50,481 bases of DNA, from positions 1 to 50,481 of the forward strand of contig JBELLC010000005.1 in NCBI GenBank assembly GCA_042088965.1, given 5' to 3'. The position numbers and the translations under genes were made by a program. The notes under the pieces are model-generated. The model was not told where the DNA came from, did not search any database, and saw only the letters and a program-made list of their open reading frames with translations. Positions 8,335-17,564 of this stretch are shown piece by piece. The stretch comes from TMED26 sp042088965 (GTDB lineage Bacteria > Pseudomonadota > Alphaproteobacteria > Thalassobaculales > Thalassobaculaceae). Each line of letters begins with the position of its first letter. Position 1 is the stretch's first letter.

Positions 8335-8350
8335 GAGATCGGGAGGGATC

Positions 8351-8827
8351 GTGGAAACGAAAGATTATCTTGAGACCATAAATCTCATTGAGCGGCTCCA
8401 CCGGCAGTTTCTGGAAGTTGTCAAAACAGAACTTGACCGCCACCATATGGCAGATATTAACAACGTTCAGGCGTTGATTTTATTCAATATTGGCAGCGAT
8501 GAGCTGACGGTTGGTGAATTGACCAACCGGGGGTACTACCTTGGCTCTAACGTGTCATACAATGTGCGCAAAATGGTTGAAAATGGTTATCTGATTCAAG
8601 AGCGATCGGCGCATGACAAGCGGTCGATTCGCGTGCGTTTGTCCGAAAAGGGATTGGGGCTGCGTGATTTCATTTCCGAAATGTTTGATCGACAGGCCAA
8701 ATCCCTTGCCAAACTTGATATCGAAGCGGACGAGCTGCGTAATGCGGCGGAAGCCTATCGGGGCCTTGAGCGGTTTTGGATTGATCTGCTGAATTTCAAT
8801 CTGCGCGGTGCGGCCAGCGGTCTTTAA
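8351..8827 (+). CDS. MarR family transcriptional regulator (LdtR/PetP-like)
   Basis: This is a 158-residue winged-helix regulator. The core TVGELTNRGYYLGSNVSYNVRKMVENGYL (residues about 57-85, quoted in part as GYYLGSNVSYNV) carries the recognition helix. The wing follows in RSAHDKRSIRVRLSEKG. The RGYYLGSNVSYNV recognition helix is the hallmark of the alphaproteobacterial MarR branch that includes PetP and LdtR. LdtR controls a cell-wall L,D-transpeptidase in Liberibacter; no such target lies next door here. Acidic and amphipathic helices at both ends would form the dimer interface. The GTG start has GGGAGG just upstream. It follows the valine operon on the same strand, but the 114-base gap with dyads suggests its own promoter. 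Confidence 0.85.
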   Translation: METKDYLETINLIERLHRQFLEVVKTELDRHHMADINNVQALILFNIGSDELTVGELTNRGYYLGSNVSYNVRKMVENGYLIQERSAHDKRSIRVRLSEKGLGLRDFISEMFDRQAKSLAKLDIEADELRNAAEAYRGLERFWIDLLNFNLRGAASGL

Positions 8828-8932
8828 AGCAAAACGAGCCATTGAAATTGGCATGGTTTCCATACGCCTGGATTTGATTTAAGTTCCGCGCGTCGCAAGA
8901 CACTTTGTGTGCTGTTCATTCTGGGGCTGATG

Positions 8933-10246
8933 ATGCGTTTATCGAACTATTTTTTGCCAGTTCTAAGAGAAAATCCAAAAGAGGCTGAAATTGTCTCGCA
9001 CCGCTTAATGTTGCGGGCGGGCATGGTCCAACAAGCCAGTGCGGGGATTTATTCTTGGTTGCCGCTTGGGTTGCGGGTTTTGAAAAAAATCGAAAATATT
9101 GTTCGCGAAGAACAGAACTTGGCGATGGCACAAGAGATTTTGATGCCAACGATTCAATCCGCAGACCTGTGGCGGGAAAGTGGCCGCTATGATGATTATG
9201 GCAAGGAAATGTTGCGGATCACGGATCGCCATGAGCGTGATATGCTTTTTGGGCCGACAAATGAAGAACTGATTACAGATATTTTTCGCACCCATGTGCG
9301 CTCCTACCGGGATTTGCCATTAAACCTTTACCACATTCAATGGAAGTTTCGCGATGAGGTGCGGCCGCGTTTCGGGGTGATGCGCGGGCGCGAGTTTTTG
9401 ATGAAAGATGCTTATTCTTTCGACGTTGATTTTGACAGTGCAAGAATGTCTTACAACAAAATGTTTGTGTCTTACTTGAAGACATTTGCGCGGATGGGAC
9501 TGACCGCTATTCCGATGCAAGCTGACTCTGGCCCGATCGGCGGTGACCTGAGCCATGAGTTCATTATTCTTGCTGATACCGGTGAAAGTGAGGTTTTTTA
9601 TCATCGCGATTGGGAAGATTTGAACTGGCAAGACACATCAATTGACTACACAGCTGATTTACAGCCGATTGTGGATCGTTGGACCGGCACTTATGCGGCG
9701 ACCGACGAAATGCACGATGCCGCCAACTGCCCGGTGCCGAGCGCTGATTTGCGCCAGCGGCGCGGTATTGAGGTCGGTCATATCTTCCACTTTGGGACCA
9801 AATATTCTGCGCCATTGGGCGCCCGGGTGGCAACTTCTGATGGCAAAGATGTTGATGTCTTTATGGGCTCTTACGGTATTGGCGTGTCCCGGCTTGTTGG
9901 CGGCGTTATTGAGGCCAGCCATGATGAAAATGGTATTATTTGGCCATCAGCTGTGGCGCCATTCCATGTTGGGGTGATCAATTTAAAGGTCGGCGATGAT
10001 GCCTGTGACCAACACGCTGCTGATTTATACGCGCAATTTAATGCCGCAGGCTTCGACGCCTTGCTTGACGACCGCGATGAGCGGGCCGGAGCTAAACTGG
10101 CGACCATGGATCTGATTGGCTTGCCATGGCAGGTTATTATTGGCCCGCGTGGGATGAAAAATGGCGTCGTTGAGGTGAAAAACCGGCGCACGGGGGAACG
10201 TGCGGAAATGACCCCAGAAGCGGCCATGAATAAGATCACGAATTGA
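8933..10246 (+). CDS. proS: Prolyl-tRNA synthetase, short alphaproteobacterial type
   Basis: ProS attaches proline to tRNA-Pro. At about 437 residues it is the short bacterial form, lacking the roughly 180-residue INS editing domain of the E. coli enzyme. Mis-charged alanine would therefore need a free-standing editing protein elsewhere. Class II motifs are seen: motif 1 around RAGMVQQASAGIYSWLPLG, motif 2 as EVRPRFGVMRGREFLMKD, and motif 3 as GSYGIGVSRL. The C-terminal anticodon-binding domain follows (about 340-437) with LLDDRDERAGAKL. I place the start at the ATG at 8933, six bases after GGGG. The ATG at 8930 and the GTG at 8909 are alternatives. lolC follows 20 bases later. Confidence 0.96.
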   Translation: MRLSNYFLPVLRENPKEAEIVSHRLMLRAGMVQQASAGIYSWLPLGLRVLKKIENIVREEQNLAMAQEILMPTIQSADLWRESGRYDDYGKEMLRITDRHERDMLFGPTNEELITDIFRTHVRSYRDLPLNLYHIQWKFRDEVRPRFGVMRGREFLMKDAYSFDVDFDSARMSYNKMFVSYLKTFARMGLTAIPMQADSGPIGGDLSHEFIILADTGESEVFYHRDWEDLNWQDTSIDYTADLQPIVDRWTGTYAATDEMHDAANCPVPSADLRQRRGIEVGHIFHFGTKYSAPLGARVATSDGKDVDVFMGSYGIGVSRLVGGVIEASHDENGIIWPSAVAPFHVGVINLKVGDDACDQHAADLYAQFNAAGFDALLDDRDERAGAKLATMDLIGLPWQVIIGPRGMKNGVVEVKNRRTGERAEMTPEAAMNKITN

Positions 10247-10266
10247 TCTGTTAGGGAGATTTCAGC

Positions 10267-11514
10267 ATGGCCTTTGGTGCTGTCGAGCGACTGATCGCGT
10301 GGCGTTATTTGAGGGCGCGACGGCAAGAAGGTTTTATCTCAGTTATTGCAGGGTTCTCTTTGTTGGGGATCGCTCTTGGGGTGGCGACGCTGATCATTGT
10401 GATGTCAGTGATGAACGGCTTTCGCGCCGAATTACTCAGCCGTATTCTTGGCTTGAACGGACATGTGGCTGTCTATAGCCAAGCTGATGGTATTTCAGGG
10501 TTTGATGCCGCTGCACTGCGGATTTCTGAAGTGCCGGGGGTATTTGCGGTCGTCCCGCAGGTTGAGGGGCAAGCCTTGGTGACGGCAAATAAGGTTGCCG
10601 CGGGGGTGTTGGTGCGCGGCTTGAGGGCAGGCGATTTAACCGCCAAGGGACCCCTGGCGGATGGGATTACAGCCGCTGCCGCAGAACGCTTTCGTGGCGG
10701 CAAAAGTATTCTTCTTGGCAATCGTTTGGGACAACGTCTCGGAGTTGCGGCCGGTGATCGTATCAAGCTGATTTCACCCACCAGCCAGACCACTGTTCTG
10801 GGCGGTTTACCGCGGATGAAAACCTATGAAATAGCAGGGCTGTTTGATGTTGGGATGTATGAATATGATAACGGTTTTATCTTCATGCCGTTGCAAGCCG
10901 CGCAGGTATTTTTCCAATTAAAAGGCAAAGTTTCCGGTCTGGAAATTATGCTGGAAGACCCCAATCAAGTCGCGGCGCTGACGGATTCGCTGAAAGCCGC
11001 GGCGGGAGATGGCCTGTGGGTGCGCGATTGGCGGCAACGTAATTCAAGCTTTTTCAATGCCCTTCAGGTAGAACGCAATGTCATGTTTTTGATCTTGACG
11101 CTGATCATTTTGGTGGCGGCGTTTAATGTGATCTCGTCTTTGATCATGTTGGTGAAGGATAAGGGGCGGGGCATCGCGATTCTGCGGACCATGGGGGCCA
11201 GTAAAGGCATGGTCACGCGGATTTTTTTCCTTGTTGGTGCCAGCGTTGGCCTCACCGGGACGATCGTTGGCGCCCTGCTGGGTCTGCTTTTCGCTGATAA
11301 TATTGAGGCCATTCGGGGTTTTTTGGAAGCCATTTCAGGTGCGGAGTTATTCGCCGCCGAGATTTATTTTTTGTCGCGTTTGCCCGCTGAAATTAACCCA
11401 GCAGAGGTTACCTCCGTGATCGTGATGGCATTATCCTTGTCTTTCCTGGCGACGATCTACCCGGCGTGGCGGGCGTCGCGGCTTGATCCTGTTGAGGCAT
11501 TGCGCAATGAGTGA
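10267..11514 (+). CDS. lolC: Lipoprotein-releasing ABC transporter permease LolC/LolE
   Basis: This inner-membrane permease extracts mature lipoproteins and passes them to LolA, powered by LolD. The 415 residues have the family layout. A first membrane helix lies around residues 25-48 (ending in the MSVMNGFRAELL motif) and is followed by a large periplasmic domain. Three C-terminal helices lie near 270-300, 320-345 and 375-400. The cytoplasmic coupling segment ILRTMGASKGMV is clear. Only one permease gene is present beside lolD, so the transporter may be a homodimer, as in many alphaproteobacteria, rather than the LolC-LolE pair of E. coli. The ATG at 10267 follows TTAGGGAG. Its end overlaps lolD by eight bases. 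Confidence 0.93.
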   Translation: MAFGAVERLIAWRYLRARRQEGFISVIAGFSLLGIALGVATLIIVMSVMNGFRAELLSRILGLNGHVAVYSQADGISGFDAAALRISEVPGVFAVVPQVEGQALVTANKVAAGVLVRGLRAGDLTAKGPLADGITAAAAERFRGGKSILLGNRLGQRLGVAAGDRIKLISPTSQTTVLGGLPRMKTYEIAGLFDVGMYEYDNGFIFMPLQAAQVFFQLKGKVSGLEIMLEDPNQVAALTDSLKAAAGDGLWVRDWRQRNSSFFNALQVERNVMFLILTLIILVAAFNVISSLIMLVKDKGRGIAILRTMGASKGMVTRIFFLVGASVGLTGTIVGALLGLLFADNIEAIRGFLEAISGAELFAAEIYFLSRLPAEINPAEVTSVIVMALSLSFLATIYPAWRASRLDPVEALRNE

Positions 11515-12199
11515 GGCGGTGCCGGCGCTTTCTTTAAGCAATTTGACGCATTCATTCACCCAAGCAGGGGGGGCGGCCCGCTTGCAGGTTTTGCGGGGTA
11601 TTGATTTGCAGATTGCGCCGGGTGAAATGGTGGCCCTGGTTGGTCCGTCGGGTGCCGGTAAATCGACCCTGTTACATATCGCTGGCCTGCTTGAAGCGCC
11701 GGAAGCAGGACGGGTTGCAATCGGTGGTCAGGATTGTACCGCGTTAAGCGATCCAGAGCGCACATTGGCGCGCCGCCAAAAACTTGGTTTCGTCTATCAA
11801 TTTCACCACCTATTGCCAGAATTTACAGCGCTCGAGAATATCATGCTGCCGCAAATGATTCGCGGGCTTGGGAAAGCTGAATCGCGGGCACGGGCGCGTG
11901 AGCTGTTGGCGATGGTCAACCTTGGTGAGCGCGAAAGCCATCGCCCAGGGAAGCTATCAGGTGGTGAACAACAACGTGTCGCCATCGTCCGTGCGATTGC
12001 CAATGTACCAAAATTGCTGCTGGCAGATGAGCCAACAGGGAATTTAGACCCTGACACTGCGGCGCTGGTGTTTGAGCAATTACAAAAGATTTCCAAAGGC
12101 GCAGAATTGGCCGCCTTGGTGGCGACCCATAATCTTGAATTGGCCGCGCGGATGGATCGCATTGTGACATTACGCGAGGGACACCTTGAGCATTTTTGA
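11507..12199 (+). CDS. lolD: Lipoprotein-releasing ABC transporter ATP-binding protein LolD
   Basis: LolD is the ATPase that energises lipoprotein release. The start at 11507 gives 230 residues beginning MSEAVPALSLSNL and overlaps lolC by eight bases. Walker A is GPSGAGKST (around residue 45), followed by the Q-loop in FVYQFHHLLPEFTA, the signature LSGGEQQRVAIVRA, Walker B LLLADEPTGNLD and the switch histidine in THNLELA. The phrase QFHHLLPEF is characteristic of the LolD/MacB/FtsE subgroup. Adjacency to lolC confirms the assignment. A run of seven G bases near 11567 sits early in the frame. Confidence 0.95.
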   Translation: MSEAVPALSLSNLTHSFTQAGGAARLQVLRGIDLQIAPGEMVALVGPSGAGKSTLLHIAGLLEAPEAGRVAIGGQDCTALSDPERTLARRQKLGFVYQFHHLLPEFTALENIMLPQMIRGLGKAESRARARELLAMVNLGERESHRPGKLSGGEQQRVAIVRAIANVPKLLLADEPTGNLDPDTAALVFEQLQKISKGAELAALVATHNLELAARMDRIVTLREGHLEHF

Positions 12200-12301
12200 C
12201 GGGCGCTAACGTGCCGGCATGTGATTTAGTCGGTGACGTTCATCATGCCCTGTGAAATGCTTTGGGGATTGATTCCATTGTGAGCCAACTTGCGAGTCCC
12301 T

Positions 12302-15300
12302 ATGGCATATGCTGATTTCGTCCATCTCCACGTTCATACCGCCTATTCTCTGGCGGAGGGCGCTATTAAGGTCAACGATCTGATTGCGCTATGTCGACGA
12401 GAGGCCATGCCCGCGGTGGCGGTGACAGACACCTCGAACTTATTTGGCGCTTTGGAATTTGCGATCAGTGCCGCTGCGGGCGGTGTGCAACCCATTATTG
12501 GTTGTCAGATTAACATTCGTTGTTTGCCGCGCGAAGACAAAGGCGCTTTACACGTTGTTGGGGGTACCGGCCATATCTCGCCGCCGCCGGATCAACTCGT
12601 ACTGCTGGCGCAATCAGAAGCTGGCTATCAGAATTTGATGGCGCTTGTCAGTCAGGCGTATTTGGATTCTGATCCCGGGGAGTTGCCTCAAATCTCGCGT
12701 GCGCTGCTTGAAGAACGAAACAACGGCCTTATTGCGCTCAGCGGTGGCCCAAAAGGCACTGTTTCACGGCTGATTAAGGAACAGCAACATGCCGCTGCCC
12801 GCGCTGAATTGACATGGCTGGCGGCAACCTTTCCGCAACGTCTTTATGTTGAGCTGCAACGCCATGGTTTGGCGGATGAAAGTGTAATTGAGGAAAGCCT
12901 TTTAGATCTCGCCTATGACCTAGACTTGCCGCTGGTCGCAACAAACGATTGTTATTTTGCCGACCGCAGCATTGCTGAGGCCCATGATGTTTTGCTTTGC
13001 ATCGCCCAAGGCATGACTGTGAGCAATCATAATCGCCGCCGGGTGACAACAGAGCATGGCTTTAAGTCAGCGGCTGAAATGCGGAAATTGTTTGATGACT
13101 TACCCGAAGCTGTCGACAATACCCTTGTGATTGCCCAGCGCTGCGCCTTCATGCCAACAAAAAGCAAAGTGTCTATCTTGCCGCCGTTTGGCGCCGCTGG
13201 TGGGCGCGATGAAAATGAGGAATTACGGGCACAGGCACACGCCGGACTTGAAGAACGCTTGGCGACGCATGTTTTTGGCCCTGAGATGGATGATGCGGCT
13301 CGTCTGGAGGCCGCTGCACCGTATCGGGATCGCCTGGACATGGAGTTGGGGGTCATCATTAAGATGGGGTTTCCCGGCTATTTTCTGATCGTTGCTGACT
13401 TTATTCAATGGTCTAAAGATCGTGGGATCCCCGTTGGCCCCGGACGGGGTTCGGGGCCCGGTTCCGTGGTTGCGTGGGTGCTTAAAATTACCGATCTCGA
13501 CCCGCTGCGGTGGGGGTTATTGTTTGAGCGGTTTTTGAACCCCGAGCGTATTTCAATGCCTGACTTTGACATCGATTTTTGCCAGGACCGACGCGATGAG
13601 GTGATCACATACGTTCAGGATAAATACGGCAGCGATAAAGTCGCCCAAATTATTACTTTCGGAAAATTGCAGGCGCGCGCCGTCCTTCGGGATGTTGGAC
13701 GGGTTCTGGAAATGCCCTATGGGCAGGTCGACCGCATTTGCAAAATGGTCCCTATTAACCCGGCCAAGCAGGTGACGTTGGAAGAGGCGATGGCGGCCGA
13801 GCCGGAGTTGCGCCAGCAGCGCGATGCGGATGAAACAGTGGGCCTTTTAATCAGCACAGCGCTGAAGCTTGAAGGCTTGTACCGGCATGCGTCAACACAT
13901 GCAGCAGGCGTGGTTATTGGTGACCGGCCGCTTGATCAATTGGTGGCGCTGTATCGCGACCCGCGCTCTGAAATGCCGGCAACCCAATTCAACATGAAAT
14001 GGATAGAAGAGGCGGGCTTGGTAAAATTTGACTTCCTTGGATTGAAGACCTTGAGCGTCCTCAGCCGGGCCGTCGAAATGATCCAGAAAACACGTGATGT
14101 TGCGATTGATCTTGCCACTTTACCGCTGGATGATGATGCCACATTTGAGTTGTTGGGGCGGGGCGACACTGTCGGTGTTTTCCAATTGGAAGGTGCCGGA
14201 ATGCGCGACACCCTTAAAAAAATGCGGCCTGACCGCTTTGAAGATATTATCGCCCTTGTGTCGCTTTACCGGCCGGGGCCGATGGCGAATATTCCCACAT
14301 ATATTGCCTGTAAACATGGTCGCGAAGATCCCGATTACAGGCATCCGAAGCTGGAGCCGATTTTAACCGAAACCTATGGTGTCCTGATTTATCAAGAACA
14401 GGTCCAGCAGGTCTCGCAGATCTTGTCTGGCTATACACTTGGCGGCGCCGATAAGTTGCGCCGTGCCATGGGTAAAAAAAACAAAGAGGGAATGACCGCC
14501 GAGCGGGAATTCTTCGTACAAGGGGCGGTGCAGCGGGGCGTAGATGCTGGCAAAGCCTCGGAGATTTTTGATCAGATGGCTGCCTTTGCCGGCTATGGCT
14601 TTAACAAAAGTCATGCCGCTGCTTATGCCCTGATTGCCTATCAAACAGCATATTTGAAAGCCCATTATCCGGTTGAATTTCTCGCCGCCTCGATGACCTA
14701 TGATATGGGTAATACCGATAAGCTGAATGTTTTCCGTCAGGAATTACAATCAGCAGGGTTAAAGCTTTTGGGGCCAGATATCAATCGCTCTGAGGCACGG
14801 TTTTCGGTTGAAAAAACCGCTGACGGCTATGCTGTTCGGTTTGCGTTGGCAGCAATTAAAAATGTCGGTGAGGCGGCGATGACCGCGTTGATTGAGGAAC
14901 GCCAAGCCAAGGGCGCGTTTGTTGATATTAACGATTTTGCAAACCGCATTGATGCCCGGGTTGCCAATAAGCGCTTACTTGAGAATCTTGCCAAAGCAGG
15001 TGCCTTTGACGTTCTGCTGGGCAATCGGGCGCGGGTTTTTGATAATGTTGAAAATGTTCTGCGCCACGCCAATGCGGCGACCCAGGATCGTGGTTCAAAG
15101 CAGGTAAGTTTATTCGCCGCTGGCAGTGCTGCCGGGCTCTCTGATCTGCGCTTGCGGGATCGACCTGAATGGCCGCCTTTAGAACGCTTGCGGAATGAAT
15201 TTGAGGCCCTCGGCTTTTATCTTTCGGCACATCCTTTGGATAGTTATGGCCGAACGCTAGAGCGATTGGGTGTGGTGCCGTTTGAGCGCTTAACCGCAAC

Positions 15301-15805
15301 CGTTGCCGGATCGCGCGACGCAGCAGTGCGGATAAAAATTGCAGGTGTCGTGGTATCGTCAAAACTTCGCACGTCATCGCGTGGTAATCGGTTTGCCTTC
15401 ATCTCTTTAACAGATCAATCCGGGGTTTTTGAAATCACGGTATTCTCGGAAGTTTTAGCATCAGCGCGCGATATGTTAGACCCAGGAACAGCATTATTGA
15501 TAACCGCCAATGCGACGATTGAAGAGGAGTCTGTCAAGCTCTTGGCCCAAAAGATAGAGGCGCTTGATGAAGCGGTTGATCGGACCAGTGCGGGCATGTT
15601 GATCCATGTGAAGGATACAGGTGTCCTATCGCCTCTGGCGGCCTTGATTGGCGATCAAAAACGCGGCCGTGGCACGGTTAAAATCATTGTTGATGCTGCC
15701 GACAAAGAAGTCGTCATTCCACTGCCGGAGTTATATCAAATCTCATCGGCGACTCGGGCAGCTGTAAAATCGTTGCCAGGGATTGTTGATGTGCAGGAAA
15801 TTTAG
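12302..15805 (+). CDS. dnaE: DNA polymerase III alpha subunit
   Basis: DnaE is the replicative polymerase subunit. Starting at the ATG at 12302 it has 1167 residues, near the E. coli length. The N-terminal PHP domain begins HLHVHTAYSLAEGAIKV. The polymerase core holds GPGRGSGPGSVVAW and the catalytic aspartates of PDFDIDF; the third is expected in KFDFLGLKTL. The tandem helix-hairpin-helix region and the OB fold (RIKIAGVVVSSKLRT near residue 1015) follow. An upstream TTG at 12290 would add four residues and is less likely. The ribosome site is weak (GCGAG). It is probably transcribed with the lolCD genes, after a 102-base gap in which I see no terminator. Confidence 0.97.
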   Translation: MAYADFVHLHVHTAYSLAEGAIKVNDLIALCRREAMPAVAVTDTSNLFGALEFAISAAAGGVQPIIGCQINIRCLPREDKGALHVVGGTGHISPPPDQLVLLAQSEAGYQNLMALVSQAYLDSDPGELPQISRALLEERNNGLIALSGGPKGTVSRLIKEQQHAAARAELTWLAATFPQRLYVELQRHGLADESVIEESLLDLAYDLDLPLVATNDCYFADRSIAEAHDVLLCIAQGMTVSNHNRRRVTTEHGFKSAAEMRKLFDDLPEAVDNTLVIAQRCAFMPTKSKVSILPPFGAAGGRDENEELRAQAHAGLEERLATHVFGPEMDDAARLEAAAPYRDRLDMELGVIIKMGFPGYFLIVADFIQWSKDRGIPVGPGRGSGPGSVVAWVLKITDLDPLRWGLLFERFLNPERISMPDFDIDFCQDRRDEVITYVQDKYGSDKVAQIITFGKLQARAVLRDVGRVLEMPYGQVDRICKMVPINPAKQVTLEEAMAAEPELRQQRDADETVGLLISTALKLEGLYRHASTHAAGVVIGDRPLDQLVALYRDPRSEMPATQFNMKWIEEAGLVKFDFLGLKTLSVLSRAVEMIQKTRDVAIDLATLPLDDDATFELLGRGDTVGVFQLEGAGMRDTLKKMRPDRFEDIIALVSLYRPGPMANIPTYIACKHGREDPDYRHPKLEPILTETYGVLIYQEQVQQVSQILSGYTLGGADKLRRAMGKKNKEGMTAEREFFVQGAVQRGVDAGKASEIFDQMAAFAGYGFNKSHAAAYALIAYQTAYLKAHYPVEFLAASMTYDMGNTDKLNVFRQELQSAGLKLLGPDINRSEARFSVEKTADGYAVRFALAAIKNVGEAAMTALIEERQAKGAFVDINDFANRIDARVANKRLLENLAKAGAFDVLLGNRARVFDNVENVLRHANAATQDRGSKQVSLFAAGSAAGLSDLRLRDRPEWPPLERLRNEFEALGFYLSAHPLDSYGRTLERLGVVPFERLTATVAGSRDAAVRIKIAGVVVSSKLRTSSRGNRFAFISLTDQSGVFEITVFSEVLASARDMLDPGTALLITANATIEEESVKLLAQKIEALDEAVDRTSAGMLIHVKDTGVLSPLAALIGDQKRGRGTVKIIVDAADKEVVIPLPELYQISSATRAAVKSLPGIVDVQEI

Positions 15806-15820
15806 AAGGAACGGGTTGCC

Positions 15821-17362
15821 ATGGCAGCAAAACGTATCGCGGTATTAGGGTTTTCGCTGGAATCAAATCGCTTCGCACCAAGTTGCGGGGAAAAAGATTT
15901 TCGCCTCAGAAGCTTTCTCATCGGTGATGAAATAAGTGTCGACGCGCGCGCAGAAACGCCAATGCACGATTCCAGTATGTGCGGCTTTTACGCTGAAATG
16001 GACAAGCTGTATTCTGGGCCCGATGGTTGGCAAGCGGTACCCATTCGCTTTATTCGGTCTGTGCCTGCAGGCCCAGTGGAAGAAGCGTTTTTCAATCAAT
16101 TCATCGCTGACACTCAAGCTGAGTTGGCAGCAGCCTTACCTGTCGATGGGGTTTATATTTGTGAGCATGGCGGGGCCATCGCCACCCATACCCATGATCC
16201 CGATGGGGTTGTTTTTGAGATGGTCCGTCAGGTGGTTGGCCCGGATGTGCCGGTGGTGGCGACGCTGGATCTGCATTGCAATATTTCCGATGAAATGCAA
16301 GCAGCTACCAACATCATGATCGGTTACCGCAGTAACCCGCATATTGACCAATTTGAGCGCGGTCAGGAAGCGGCCAGTGCCTTGCAAGAAATGTTTGCGG
16401 GCCTGCGCCCCAAGAGTTACCGGGTCCGCCTGCCCTTAGTGGCCCCCTCGACAACACAGTTAACAGCGGATGGTCATCCCTACGGCGACTTAATCAAAAA
16501 AGGTCAAGCCCGGATCGATGCTGAGATCATGAATGTCTCTGCAGTCACAGGCTTTGCCTTTGCTGACACGCCCAAAAATGGCCTGACGATCATCGTGACT
16601 GCGCGGCACGACTTGGCCGCTGCCAAACGTGTGGCCATTGAATTGGCAACCGAGGCTTGGGCAGATAGGGCACGTTACAAGCCGGCGTTAATCAGTTTGC
16701 AAGACGCGACCGAACAGGCGTTAGCTGTCGCGGCTAATCCATCGTTGCCAGCTGTGTTATTCGCTGATCCGGCTGACAATCCTGGCGGTGGTGGTCGCGG
16801 TAATACGACGTATATTCTTGAGGCATTCCACAACGCGGGGGTGAAAGACTGCGCGCTGACGCCGTTTTTTGATGCCGCTTTGGTAGATGAAGCGATGGCC
16901 GTCGGCGAGGGCGGCCAGTTTGAAGCGCAATTTAACCGCGCCGAGACTCATGATTTGTCAAAACCCTTTGTTGCTGCCGCAAGAGTGCTGCGTTTATCTG
17001 AAGGTGTTTTTGTCAGTGATTATGGCATGGATTCTGGCAAGGTGATGAACACAGGGCCGTCGGTTGTTCTTGATCTGAATGGTCTGCAAGTTGTGGTCAT
17101 TAGTCGCAGGCAGCAAGCGCTGAGCAGTGATTATTTCACCGCCTTTGGCATTGACACCACTGCCATGCGGTCTCTGATCGTGAAGTCCCGAGGACATTTT
17201 CGGGCGGGCTTTAAACATTTGTTTAGCGTTGAAAATATTCATGAAATTGATGTGCCAGGGCTGACGTCGCCGATTTTGTCGCGGTTTAACTGGCAGTATT
17301 TGCCACGACCCGTTTACCCCTTGGACGAGAATACAGACTGGCACCCCCCACAAATTGATTAA
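15821..17362 (+). CDS. M81 family metallopeptidase (MlrC-like)
   Basis: This 513-residue protein matches the M81/MlrC family, named for microcystinase C, a predicted zinc peptidase that cleaves small linear peptides. The first domain carries ICEHGGAIATHTHDPDG near residue 110 and TLDLHCNISDEM near 150; their Asp and His residues are the likely zinc ligands. Next come MIGYRSNPHID and ADPADNPGGGGRGNTT, also family hallmarks. The C-terminal MlrC domain occupies roughly the last 190 residues. Most bacteria with this gene do not meet microcystin, so the real substrate is unknown. It lies 15 bases after dnaE, with AGAAGGA as the ribosome site, and 200 bases before an amino-acid importer. A role in peptide use fits but is inferred. 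Confidence 0.88.
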   Translation: MAAKRIAVLGFSLESNRFAPSCGEKDFRLRSFLIGDEISVDARAETPMHDSSMCGFYAEMDKLYSGPDGWQAVPIRFIRSVPAGPVEEAFFNQFIADTQAELAAALPVDGVYICEHGGAIATHTHDPDGVVFEMVRQVVGPDVPVVATLDLHCNISDEMQAATNIMIGYRSNPHIDQFERGQEAASALQEMFAGLRPKSYRVRLPLVAPSTTQLTADGHPYGDLIKKGQARIDAEIMNVSAVTGFAFADTPKNGLTIIVTARHDLAAAKRVAIELATEAWADRARYKPALISLQDATEQALAVAANPSLPAVLFADPADNPGGGGRGNTTYILEAFHNAGVKDCALTPFFDAALVDEAMAVGEGGQFEAQFNRAETHDLSKPFVAAARVLRLSEGVFVSDYGMDSGKVMNTGPSVVLDLNGLQVVVISRRQQALSSDYFTAFGIDTTAMRSLIVKSRGHFRAGFKHLFSVENIHEIDVPGLTSPILSRFNWQYLPRPVYPLDENTDWHPPQID

Positions 17363-17453
17363 TTGGTTGGGAAAAAGTCTGCGCATGCAATTGAGGCGTT
17401 GCACTGCTGAAAAGATTACATCACACTAAAGGCCATAAAGGAGCCCGCAGGTA

Positions 17454-17552
17454 ATGCGGCGTTTTGAACTAGGGATTTTACGAGAGGGAGTTGATCGCAA
17501 AAGGGGTCTCTTTATGCGCGCGGTTTTTGCCGCGCCCGAAGTGTCTCCTTGA
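17454..17552 (+). CDS. Possible 32-residue leader or small protein before livG
   Basis: A short frame starts at ATG 17454, preceded by AAAGGAG about ten bases upstream, and ends at 17552, twelve bases before the livG ATG. It encodes MRRFELGILREG and on to a tail ending APEVSP. It is basic at its start, has no obvious membrane helix, and is not enriched in Leu, Ile or Val, so a classical attenuator peptide is unlikely. I do not recognise it. It lies in the same frame as livG, separated by two stops. livG itself has no clear ribosome site, so reinitiation after this frame is possible. It may equally be chance. Confidence 0.3.
   Translation: MRRFELGILREGVDRKRGLFMRAVFAAPEVSP
17518..17535 (+). 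promoter_or_regulatory. Hairpin in the liv operon leader
   Basis: GCGCGG at 17518-17523 pairs perfectly with CCGCGC at 17530-17535 around a TTTTTG loop. It lies inside the short leader frame, 29 bases before livG. There is no downstream U-run, so it is not a terminator. It might tune translation or mRNA stability. Confidence 0.3.
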
Positions 17553-17564
17553 TCATAAAATTAT

